From Mobilitalea sp. (GTDB lineage Bacteria; Bacillota_A; Clostridia; Lachnospirales; Lachnospiraceae): a stretch of DNA of 11,745 nt. Made by a program: the position numbers and the translations under genes. The notes below the pieces were generated by a model. It did no database searches, was not told the DNA's origin, and saw nothing but the letters and a program-made list of their open reading frames with translations. Positions within the stretch are counted from its first letter, which is position 1, and each line of letters opens with the position of its first letter. The DNA lies in contig JARKQP010000502.1 of assembly GCA_029974875.1 (NCBI GenBank), positions 1-11,745 of the forward strand. The letters run 5' to 3'. Shown here one piece after another: positions 1 to 5,727 of the stretch.

Positions 1-800
1 TCAAAGCCCAGCTGCCGAAGAGCCGCAGCCATTTTCCCCGTAACGACGGTTCCCGGCTCCGCCCCGAACTCTTCACCCAGGGCAACCCTGACTGCCGGTG
101 CCGTCTGGACAATTACGTACTTATTCTTATTGTTAATAGCATCCCATACCTTTGAAACATTATTCACCTCCGTCAATGCCCCCGTCGGACAGACCGCCAC
201 GCATTGTCCGCAGAAGGTACAGGTGGTCTCATGCATGGGCAGGTTCATGGAGGGTGCGATATAGGTATCAAAACCCCTGTTTATGGCGGAAAGTACATGG
301 ACCGTCTGGACCTCGTTGCACATGGTCTCGCACCTTCTGCACAGGATACATTTATCCATGTTCCTGACAATGGATTTACTGGAGGTGTCCATCGGATGCT
401 TTGCCCGTTCCCCTTTATACTTAATCTCCCGGATGTTCAGCTCTGCTGCCAGGGCCTGCAGCTCGCAGTCCAGGTTCTTTTCACAGACCAGGCAATCCTT
501 CGGATGGTTGGAAAGCAGCAGCTCCAGCACTACCCTCCGCGCTTTGATGCATCTTATGGTATTTGTCCGCACTACCATGCCCTCCGTTACGGGAGTCGCA
601 CAGGAGGGTGCAAGATTTCTTCTTCCTTCCACCTCAACAACGCATACACGGCAGGAGGCTGCCTTATTTACCATTTTCATATTATCCAGGTTCAGATGGC
701 AGAGGGTCGGTATCCTGATATCTAATTTTTTTGCTGCTTCCAGTATCGTACTGCCTTCCTCTACGGAAACCTTTTGGTTATTAATTGTAAGATTTATCAT
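1..800 (-). CDS. hndD: NAD(P)-linked [FeFe]-hydrogenase catalytic subunit HndD (3' part outside window)
   Basis: This is the N-terminal 266 residues of the catalytic subunit of a multimeric [FeFe]-hydrogenase, reading leftwards off the window edge. Residues 1-75 form a plant-type [2Fe-2S] ferredoxin domain (C34, C50, C53, C67). Next is the His-Cys cluster motif (H99, C103, C106, C112), then two [4Fe-4S] motifs (C151/154/157/161 and C194/197/200/204). The hydrogenase domain begins near residue 228 (VIVQTAPAVRVALGEEFG). The three H-cluster Cys motifs would lie beyond the edge and cannot be checked. This N-terminal layout is that of HndD and other group A hydrogenases. It follows hndA-hndB-hndC, which should deliver NAD(P)H-derived electrons, probably with ferredoxin in a bifurcating reaction (inferred from the family). 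The start is uncertain. ATG at 798-800 lies 13 nt from the GGAGG at 814-818, and an in-frame GTG at 801-803 lies 10 nt from it. The upstream gap is the hairpin array. Confidence 0.93.
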   Translation of the reverse strand, partial: MINLTINNQKVSVEEGSTILEAAKKLDIRIPTLCHLNLDNMKMVNKAASCRVCVVEVEGRRNLAPSCATPVTEGMVVRTNTIRCIKARRVVLELLLSNHPKDCLVCEKNLDCELQALAAELNIREIKYKGERAKHPMDTSSKSIVRNMDKCILCRRCETMCNEVQTVHVLSAINRGFDTYIAPSMNLPMHETTCTFCGQCVAVCPTGALTEVNNVSKVWDAINNKNKYVIVQTAPAVRVALGEEFGAEPGTVVTGKMAAALRQLGF

Positions 801-812
801 CACTATTTATAA

Positions 813-858
813 TCCTCCTGATACCGTTTTTTTCATCAGGAGGATTTTTCCTCCTGAT
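813..858 (-). promoter_or_regulatory. Alternative pairings around the hndD Shine-Dalgarno site
   Basis: The hndD ribosome binding site lies in ATCAGGAGGA (813-822, read on the minus strand), which is a half copy of the array unit. The preceding unit (835-858) ends in TCCTCCTGAT. That arm can close its own 10-bp hairpin with the 5' arm of its unit. It can equally form a 10-bp helix with the ribosome binding site across a 12-nt A-rich loop. The two pairings exclude each other, so the site can be open or masked. That arrangement is read directly from the sequence. That it regulates HndD output is inference, and no ligand or protein partner is apparent. Confidence 0.5.
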
Positions 859-991
859 AACGCTTTTTTATCAAGATGATTTTCCTCTTGATAACATTTT
901 TCCATCAAAATGATTTTCCTCTTGATAACATTTTTTCATCAAGATGATCTTCCTCTTGATAACGGTTTTCCATCAGGAGGGTTTCCCTCCT
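813..991 (-). repeat. Tandem array of 34-35 nt hairpin units between hndC and hndD
   Basis: Almost the whole hndC-hndD gap consists of diverged copies of one unit, starting at about 835, 870, 904, 938 and 972, plus a half copy at 813-822. The period is 34-35 nt. On the minus (mRNA) strand most copies fold on themselves. The copies at 870-892 and 938-960 have 7-bp stems ATCAAGA/TCTTGAT. Copy 904-926 has the same stem with one G-U pair. Copy 835-858 has a perfect 10-bp stem (ATCAGGAGGA/TCCTCCTGAT) with an AAAA loop. Copy 975-991 has AGGAGGG/CCCTCCT with a 3-nt loop and begins 4 nt after the hndC stop codon. Between copies, A-U pairs change to G-C in both arms, so pairing is kept. Units are joined by A-rich linkers. 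The period is not a multiple of three, so the array does not encode a repeated peptide. Its function is unknown. It could act in mRNA processing, stability or translation of hndD. Confidence 0.9.
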
Positions 992-995
992 TTCC

Positions 996-2789
996 TTAGC
1001 GTTTTTCAATGGCACTGAATTTACACTTATTAAAGCATGCTCCGCATTTAATACATTTGGACTGGTCTATTTCGTGAACCGTCTTCAGCTCACCAGAAAT
1101 ACAGCTTACCGGACATACCCTTGCACAGGCTGTACAGCCGATACATTTATCCGGCAAGATATAGTAGGAAAGCAGTGAGGTACAGACCCCTGCCGGACAT
1201 CTCTTGTCCCTGACATGGGCCAGGTATTCCTCACGGAAATATTTCAAGGTGCTCAGGATCGGATTGGGAGCGGTCTGGCCAAGGCCGCAGAGTGAGGTAT
1301 CCTTAATGACTTCCCCTAGCTCCTCCAGATCCTCCAGATCCTCCTCCGTACCATTCCCGGAGGTGATTTTCTCTAATATCTCCAGCAGCCGCTTATTGCC
1401 TACGCGGCAGGAGGTACACTTGCCACAGGATTCATCTACCGTGAACTCCAGATAGAACTTAGCGATGTCTACCATACAGTTATCCTCGTCCATGACAATC
1501 ATACCGCCGGAGCCCATCATGGATCCGATGCTGCTTAAGGATTCATAGTCAATGGCGATGTCCAGGTTCTCCTGTGTGATACAGCCGCCGGAGGGTCCTC
1601 CGGTCTGCACGGCCTTGAATCCTTTTCCATTCTTAAGTCCTCCTCCGATATCAAAGATGACATCCCGGAGCGTAATCCCCATCGGAACCTCAACCAGACC
1701 CACATTATTTACTTTACCTGCCAATGCAAAAACCTTTGTCCCCGGGGATTTCTCGGTTCCTATCTGCCGGAACCAGTCTGCCCCCTTTAAGAATATCGGG
1801 GGGATGTTTGCCAGGGTTTCCACGTTGTTAACACAGGTGGGCCTGGCCCATACGCCGCTTTCCGCCGGGAAGGGAGGCTTTGTCGTAGGCTCACCCCTCT
1901 CTCCCTGGATGGAGTTGATCAGGGCCGTCTCTTCCCCGCACACGAAGGCTCCGGCACCATACCTTAATTCAATGTCAAAGTTAAAGCCTGTCCCCAGGAT
2001 GTCCTGTCCCAGCAGCCCCAGCTCCCTGGCCTGTGCAATGGCGATTTCCAGCCTGCTGATGGCAAGGGGATACTCTGCCCTTATGTAAATATAGCCATGC
2101 TCCGCACCAATGGCATAGCCGGCAATAGCCATGGCCTCCAGGACAGAATGGGGATCGCCTTCTAAAATGGATCTGTCCATAAAGGCTCCCGGATCACCTT
2201 CATCTGCGTTGCAGATGATGTATTTCTCCTCTCCCTTGCTCTGGCTGGCATATTTCCATTTGAGGCCGGTGGGGAAACCGCCGCCGCCCCTTCCCCGGAG
2301 CCCAGATTGGATTACGGTTTCGATTACATCCCGCCTGCTCATCCCGGTCAGGCACCCCGCGAGGGCCTGATAGCCGTCTGCTGCCAGACATTCATTAATA
2401 TCCTCAGGATTGATAAACCCGCAGTTCCTCAAAGCAATACGGACCTGCTTCTTATTGAAGGGAAGGTTCTTCTGACCCTCCAGCTTCGTCTTTAGGTTCG
2501 GCTCCACATAGAGGAGACGCTGGACCTGGCGCCCTTTTATCACATGCTCTGCTATAATTTCTTCCGCATCCTCCGGCTTCACCGTTACATAGAACACATC
2601 ATCCGGATACACCTTAACAATGGGTCCCTTTTCGCAGAAGCCAAAGCATCCGGTAATAACCACCTCTACTTCATTGGAAATGCCGTACTTCTTTATATAC
2701 TCGTTTAATTTGTCCACCAGCTTCAGGCTCTCGGAGGAGGTACATCCTGTGCCGCCGCAAACCAGCAGGTGCATTCTGTATTTTCCCAT
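996..2789 (-). CDS. hndC: NAD(P)H-oxidising flavoprotein subunit HndC (NuoF-like)
   Basis: A 597-residue diaphorase subunit of the multimeric hydrogenase. It should bind FMN and NAD(P)H and pass electrons through Fe-S clusters toward HndD. An N-terminal thioredoxin-like [2Fe-2S] domain has C11, C16, C48 and C52. The NuoF core follows, with the nucleotide-binding GRGGGGFP at 166-173, the FMN-site NADEGDPGA at 194-202, and GAGAFVCGEE near 278-287. An SLBB-like segment lies at about 350-400. The NuoF [4Fe-4S] ligands are C455, C458, C461 and C501. The C-terminus adds a two-cluster ferredoxin domain (C549/552/555/559 and C579/582/585/589). This domain order and length match HndC and the HydB subunits of bifurcating hydrogenases, and are longer than plain NuoF. 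The ribosome binding site GGGAGG lies 7 nt before the ATG, and the gene starts 18 nt after hndB ends. NAD and NADP specificity cannot be distinguished by eye. Confidence 0.96.
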   Translation of the reverse strand: MGKYRMHLLVCGGTGCTSSESLKLVDKLNEYIKKYGISNEVEVVITGCFGFCEKGPIVKVYPDDVFYVTVKPEDAEEIIAEHVIKGRQVQRLLYVEPNLKTKLEGQKNLPFNKKQVRIALRNCGFINPEDINECLAADGYQALAGCLTGMSRRDVIETVIQSGLRGRGGGGFPTGLKWKYASQSKGEEKYIICNADEGDPGAFMDRSILEGDPHSVLEAMAIAGYAIGAEHGYIYIRAEYPLAISRLEIAIAQARELGLLGQDILGTGFNFDIELRYGAGAFVCGEETALINSIQGERGEPTTKPPFPAESGVWARPTCVNNVETLANIPPIFLKGADWFRQIGTEKSPGTKVFALAGKVNNVGLVEVPMGITLRDVIFDIGGGLKNGKGFKAVQTGGPSGGCITQENLDIAIDYESLSSIGSMMGSGGMIVMDEDNCMVDIAKFYLEFTVDESCGKCTSCRVGNKRLLEILEKITSGNGTEEDLEDLEELGEVIKDTSLCGLGQTAPNPILSTLKYFREEYLAHVRDKRCPAGVCTSLLSYYILPDKCIGCTACARVCPVSCISGELKTVHEIDQSKCIKCGACFNKCKFSAIEKR

Positions 2790-2807
2790 ATCTCATCCTC
2801 CCTCTGC

Positions 2808-3197
2808 CTATTTTTCAAATGATTTGGCTATAATTGCATTCTGGAGCAGGCGCCCATTCATAATGTGTTCCTTCACGATCTCCCTGGCTCTTTCCTCATC
2901 CACATGTCCATAGATAACCGAGGGCATATCCTTGCTGACAACTTCAATGATCGGTTCCTCTGCGCAATAGCCCATACAGCCGGTCTGGGTTACGGAGATG
3001 TTGGGAATGTTCTGTTTTGCGATCTCATCAATAATCGCCCGCATGGTTTCTCTCGCCCCGCTTGCAATTCCGCAGGTAGCCATTCCGACCCGGATGATGA
3101 TCTTGTCCTCCGATTCCGCCGTAGCCCTCAGATCAATCCTTGCCTTGGCAGCCTCCCTTATTTTCTGAAGCTCTTCCATGGATTTTAATTTGTTCAT
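2808..3197 (-). CDS. hndB: HndB-like [2Fe-2S] ferredoxin-fold subunit
   Basis: A 129-residue soluble protein with the thioredoxin-like ferredoxin fold found in HndB of NADP-reducing hydrogenases. Charged helical residues 1-30 precede the core. The core has C42 in GMATCGIASGAR, then C74 and C78 in TGCMGYC. Only three cysteines are present, because the first motif has one Cys where NuoE-like proteins have two. If a [2Fe-2S] cluster is bound, the fourth ligand is unclear. The GIASGAR motif looks typical of the HndB family rather than a defect, though this is from memory. Its likely role is an electron-transfer or structural subunit beside HndC, whose N-terminal domain is related. The ribosome binding site AGGAGG lies 7 nt before the ATG and overlaps the hndA stop codon, with an 11-nt gap, which suggests translational coupling. 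Confidence 0.9.
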   Translation of the reverse strand: MNKLKSMEELQKIREAAKARIDLRATAESEDKIIIRVGMATCGIASGARETMRAIIDEIAKQNIPNISVTQTGCMGYCAEEPIIEVVSKDMPSVIYGHVDEERAREIVKEHIMNGRLLQNAIIAKSFEK

Positions 3198-3208
3198 ATG
3201 GTAACCTC

Positions 3209-3682
3209 CTACACATATTCCGCAATAATTTGCTTCACCTGGTCAACTTCCACTCTTCCATATACCCTGTCATTAATCATAACCACCGGGGCAAGGCCGC
3301 AGGCGCCGATGCACCGCAGTCCTTCCAGCGTAAACTTCATATCCGATCTGGTTTCTCCTGCCTTAATCTTCAATTCCTTTTCAAATTCCTTCATGACCGC
3401 ATCCGCCCCACGGACAAAGCAGGCGGTGCCAAGACAGACATTGACCACATATTTTCCCCGCTCCGTGGTTGTGAAATAGGAATAAAAGCTGATTACACCG
3501 TAGACCTTGGAACTGGGGATATCCATTGCTTCCGATATATACAATATGATATCATCCGATAAATAACCATATAGGTTCTGCGCCTTATGAAGTACCGCAA
3601 TCAGCGCACCTCTTCTGTCTGCAATGCTGTCGATGAACTTCTGGAGCTCTTCAAACTTAAACTGCGTATCACTACTTGCCAT
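3209..3682 (-). CDS. hndA: NuoE-like [2Fe-2S] subunit HndA
   Basis: A 157-residue first gene of the hydrogenase operon, homologous to the 24-kDa NuoE subunit of complex I. An N-terminal helical region (about 1-70, including RRGALIAVLHKAQNLYGYL) precedes a thioredoxin-like domain. The [2Fe-2S] ligands are C83 and C88 (CLGTAC) and C124 and C128 (CIGAC), the classic NuoE spacing of C-x4-C and C-x3-C. It should relay electrons to or from the FMN subunit HndC. The start at ATG 3680-3682 is chosen because AAAGGAGG ends 7-8 nt upstream. A longer reading from TTG at 3686-3688 would sit almost on top of the ribosome binding site. A good extended -10 promoter lies about 35 nt upstream, consistent with this being the operon's first gene. 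Confidence 0.95.
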   Translation of the reverse strand: MASSDTQFKFEELQKFIDSIADRRGALIAVLHKAQNLYGYLSDDIILYISEAMDIPSSKVYGVISFYSYFTTTERGKYVVNVCLGTACFVRGADAVMKEFEKELKIKAGETRSDMKFTLEGLRCIGACGLAPVVMINDRVYGRVEVDQVKQIIAEYV

Positions 3683-3714
3683 GAACAAACCTCCTTTTGC
3701 TTTATAACATCTGC

Positions 3715-3727
3715 TGATATTATATCA
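3715..3727 (-). promoter_or_regulatory. Extended -10 promoter for hndABCD
   Basis: On the minus strand a perfect TATAAT (3719-3724) is preceded by TGA, giving an extended -10 element (TGATATAAT), about 37 nt before the hndA ATG. At 17-nt spacing the -35 position reads TTCATT, a weak match that an extended -10 can tolerate. The -10 sits in the perfect inverted repeat TGATAT-A-ATATCA, so an operator could overlap it. The assignment rests on motif and position only. Confidence 0.55.
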
Positions 3728-3901
3728 TAACCACCGGAACAAATGAAGATATTTTTTATGCAATATGCATATTAAATAAGAGCTTTTCAAAATCATATCA
3801 CACACTTTTACACATATTGCAATTATTTTATTTGTTATTTTGTATATTTTTTCACAACCACCTCTTTCTCTTATATCTACCATCTGCTTTAACTGTATTT
3901 G

Positions 3902-3955
3902 GCAAGAAGCCTCCTGCCTCTCCAGCAGTGGGATGAGTCTCCCTAAAGCTCTTGC
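3902..3955 (-). other. Possible three-way-junction RNA fold in the hnd leader region
   Basis: Read on the minus strand, GCAAGAGC (3948-3955) can pair with GCTTCTTGC (3902-3910) through 8 bp with one bulged base. This encloses two small hairpins: GGGA/TCCC with a 6-nt loop (3930-3943) and CTGC/GCAG with a 7-nt loop (3914-3928). The patch is richer in GC than its surroundings. It matches no riboswitch class I can recall. The stems are short and could be chance. A protein remnant is another possibility, since one frame reads as a plausible short amphipathic helix. Confidence 0.2.
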
Positions 3956-4004
3956 AATAATGTACAATTCATTCTATTCCTATTGTATTCGGATTAATTC
4001 ATAT

Positions 4005-4066
4005 AAAAAAAGATACCTGTAAACATTGCACCAGCATTTCTATGTGCTTTATTTACAGATATCTTT
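4005..4066 (-). terminator. Intrinsic terminator of the group B hydrogenase gene
   Basis: On the minus strand a 15-bp stem (arms 4052-4066 and 4009-4023) is followed by a run of seven T. Position 8 of the stem is a G-U pair on this strand and would be an A-C mismatch on the other, which fits minus-strand use. The 28-nt loop holds a second, weaker GCAC/GTGC hairpin. It lies about 70 nt after the hydrogenase stop codon and so separates that gene from the hnd operon. Confidence 0.8.
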
Positions 4067-4134
4067 ATTTATTCCTTTTCCGGGCTACTTCTGCATCATC
4101 AAAAATCCAGCCTATCCTGACAGCCTGCTTACAG

Positions 4135-5604
4135 CTACAGCTGCAGCTGCAATTCAGCATCATGGCCAAAGACGGAAACAGAATCCCTGATCGTCTTCTC
4201 AATCGCCTGATGTCCATAAGCATCCACCAGGTTCTTATCCTTCGAGCTATGGGAGAGACAGGCCGGCCCGCCGATACAGCCGCCTTCGCATATCATACCT
4301 TCAATAAAGTTCTCCGAAAGCAGACCCTTACTGGCCTTTAACAGGGCTGTCTTGCATTCGGAGATTCCATTGCAGACCAGTGGCTTACAGGTGAACTGCT
4401 CCCCGGTTACCCCATGCTCCTTCAACGCCTGCTCTACTGCAGTGGATAATCCACCGGAGCGGGCAAAGATCCGCCCAAAGTAGGAGGCATTGTCAAGGGG
4501 CTCTTCCTCCAGGGCTTCCAGCTCAATGTTTTTCGCATTAAACATTGCCTGCATCTCCTCAAAGGTCAGGACACAGTCGACATACTCCCTGACGCTCTCC
4601 TCCTGGCGTTCCGCCTTTTTGGCAACACAGGGTCCAAGGAATACAACCTTGCCATTCGGGTCATTCTGCTTGATGATCTTTGCAATCTGCGCCATGGGTG
4701 AGAGATTATGGGAAATGTTATCTGCCACTGCCGGATAATTCTTACGAATATAGCGTACGAAGGCCGGGCAACAGGAGGAAGTAAGGAAGCCTTTCTCCAC
4801 AAGCTCCAGCGCTTCCATGGAAGCAACCATGTCTGCCCCAAGGGCCGCTTCGACTACGGAATGGAAGCCAATCTTTTTCAGGCCGGCGACCACCTTTCCC
4901 GTAGTAATCTCCGGCAGGCTTGCATATTGGCTGACCAGGGACGGCGCAACGACTGCATATATTTTAAATACCCGGTTGTCATCGGACTCACGGATCATAC
5001 GGACCGCCTGTGTTATGTAGGATTTATCCATGATCGCTCCAAAGGGGCAATGATATACGCAGGCTCCGCAGGAGATACATTTTTCATCCTTGATGACAGC
5101 CTTCTTCGAATCCTTATCAATGGATATGGCATTCACTTTACAGGCATTTACACAGGGTCTTGTATGCTTAACGATTGCGCTGTAGGAACAGACTGCAACG
5201 CATTTGCCGCATTCCACGCATTTGACCTTATCTATGACCGCGCGCCGGTCTATGATGGTAATTGCATCCTTGGGACAGGCATTGACACATTTGTGTGCAA
5301 TACATCCGCGGCAGGATGGGGTCACCTGTATTCCGTCTACGGGACATTCATCACAGGCAATTTTTAATACCTCTACCATATTAGGGTTCTTCGGATCCCC
5401 GCCCAGGGCCAGCTTTACACGTTCGTTTACAATTGCTCTTTCCTTATAGATACAGCACCTCATCCTCGCCTTTCCTTCCGGGACGATGATACCCGCCACA
5501 TCCATCAAATTCTCTGCCGTCAGTGAATTGTCAAAGGCAAGCTTTGCGATCTCACTGAGCACTTCATATTTTAACTGTTGAACATCATTATCAAAATAAG
5601 CCAT
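4135..5604 (-). CDS. Group B monomeric [FeFe]-hydrogenase
   Basis: A 489-residue soluble iron hydrogenase with all three H-cluster motifs. TSSCCPAF (275-282) supplies a proton-relay Cys (C278) and a cluster Cys (C279). GPCVAK (324-329) supplies C326. The third motif has C439 and C443 (EGMICEGGC). The SCCPAF form, rather than SCCPGW or SCCPMW, marks group B. The N-terminal half is Cys-rich: C84/C87; C98/101/106/110; C129/132/135/139; C151/C155; and a clear ferredoxin motif C176/179/182/186 ending HCPFGA. Several [4Fe-4S] clusters are therefore likely. There is no [2Fe-2S] plant-type domain as in HndD. Group B enzymes probably exchange electrons with ferredoxin, but their physiological role is not settled. 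GGAG lies 8 nt before the ATG. The C-terminal LQLQL comes from a short CAGCTN hexamer repeat. The gene stands alone between two terminators, upstream of hndABCD on the same strand. Confidence 0.94.
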   Translation of the reverse strand: MAYFDNDVQQLKYEVLSEIAKLAFDNSLTAENLMDVAGIIVPEGKARMRCCIYKERAIVNERVKLALGGDPKNPNMVEVLKIACDECPVDGIQVTPSCRGCIAHKCVNACPKDAITIIDRRAVIDKVKCVECGKCVAVCSYSAIVKHTRPCVNACKVNAISIDKDSKKAVIKDEKCISCGACVYHCPFGAIMDKSYITQAVRMIRESDDNRVFKIYAVVAPSLVSQYASLPEITTGKVVAGLKKIGFHSVVEAALGADMVASMEALELVEKGFLTSSCCPAFVRYIRKNYPAVADNISHNLSPMAQIAKIIKQNDPNGKVVFLGPCVAKKAERQEESVREYVDCVLTFEEMQAMFNAKNIELEALEEEPLDNASYFGRIFARSGGLSTAVEQALKEHGVTGEQFTCKPLVCNGISECKTALLKASKGLLSENFIEGMICEGGCIGGPACLSHSSKDKNLVDAYGHQAIEKTIRDSVSVFGHDAELQLQL

Positions 5605-5636
5605 GTTTTATTCTCCTTTATCCATTCACAATTTTA

Positions 5637-5654
5637 CTGTTATATCCGTTTCAA
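5637..5654. promoter_or_regulatory. Weak Rex-like inverted repeat upstream of the group B hydrogenase
   Basis: On the minus strand, TTGAAAC-GGAT-ATAACAG has the spacing of the Rex (NADH-sensing repressor) operator TTGTTAA-N4-TTAACAA and agrees at 9 of its 14 defined positions. It lies about 33 nt upstream of the hydrogenase ATG. Rex often controls fermentative redox genes in Firmicutes. The match is imperfect and no Rex gene is visible, so this is only a candidate. Confidence 0.2.
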
Positions 5655-5663
5655 TGGAAAGAT

Positions 5664-5701
5664 AAAAAAAGCATACTGTTACCAGCACAGTATGCTTTTT
5701 T
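5664..5701 (-). terminator. Intrinsic terminator after the lysR-type gene (bidirectional shape)
   Basis: A perfect 9-bp stem (GCATACTGT at 5671-5679 with ACAGTATGC at 5687-5695) has a 7-nt loop and is flanked by A6-7 on one side and T6 on the other. On the minus strand it ends in a run of seven T, 27 nt after the regulator's stop codon. It could work in both directions. It isolates the group B hydrogenase from read-through of the sugar operon and regulator. Confidence 0.9.
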
Positions 5702-5727
5702 GGAATAATGGCCTTATTTTTTTCAAA

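Larger units (their letters stand above)
3683..4134. other. AT-rich intergenic region between the group B hydrogenase and hndA
   Basis: This is a 452-nt gap without a convincing gene. From the hydrogenase side it holds the hydrogenase terminator (4005-4066), a GC-richer patch able to form a three-way-junction fold (3902-3955), and a very AT-rich stretch (about 3730-3880). That stretch contains the 12-bp palindrome AATATGCATATT at 3762-3773. The hnd promoter and the hndA ribosome binding site follow. The open frames here start at weak codons without ribosome binding sites, and their translations become low-complexity Ile/Lys-rich. Confidence 0.7.

Noticed and set aside
204..879. Overlapping plus-strand open frames opposite hndD and the array
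   Set aside because: They are antisense to a gene whose Fe-S motifs are unmistakable, and they have no recognisable domain or ribosome binding site. Similar plus-strand frames opposite the other genes were rejected for the same reason.
871..939. A 22-codon open frame inside the hairpin array starting MKKCYQEENHF
   Set aside because: The repeat period (34-35 nt) shifts frame each unit, there is no well-placed ribosome binding site, and the sequence is fully explained by the RNA-like repeats.
813..991. CRISPR array
   Set aside because: The period is 34-35 nt with no unique spacers. The whole unit is repeated and hairpin-forming, and no cas genes are present.
3725..3967. An 80-codon frame on the minus strand upstream of hndA
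   Set aside because: It needs a TTG start with no ribosome binding site, runs through the -10 region of the hnd promoter, and its second half is low-complexity Ile/Lys/Cys sequence from AT-rich DNA.
3982..3987. TACAAT as a second -10 element for the hnd operon
   Set aside because: The -35 position falls on the terminator's T-run with no TTGACA-like hexamer, so support is too weak to list as a promoter.
4132..4149. CAGCTN hexamer repeat at the end of the group B hydrogenase
   Set aside because: Only three units. It explains the LQLQL tail but is too short to call a functional repeat.
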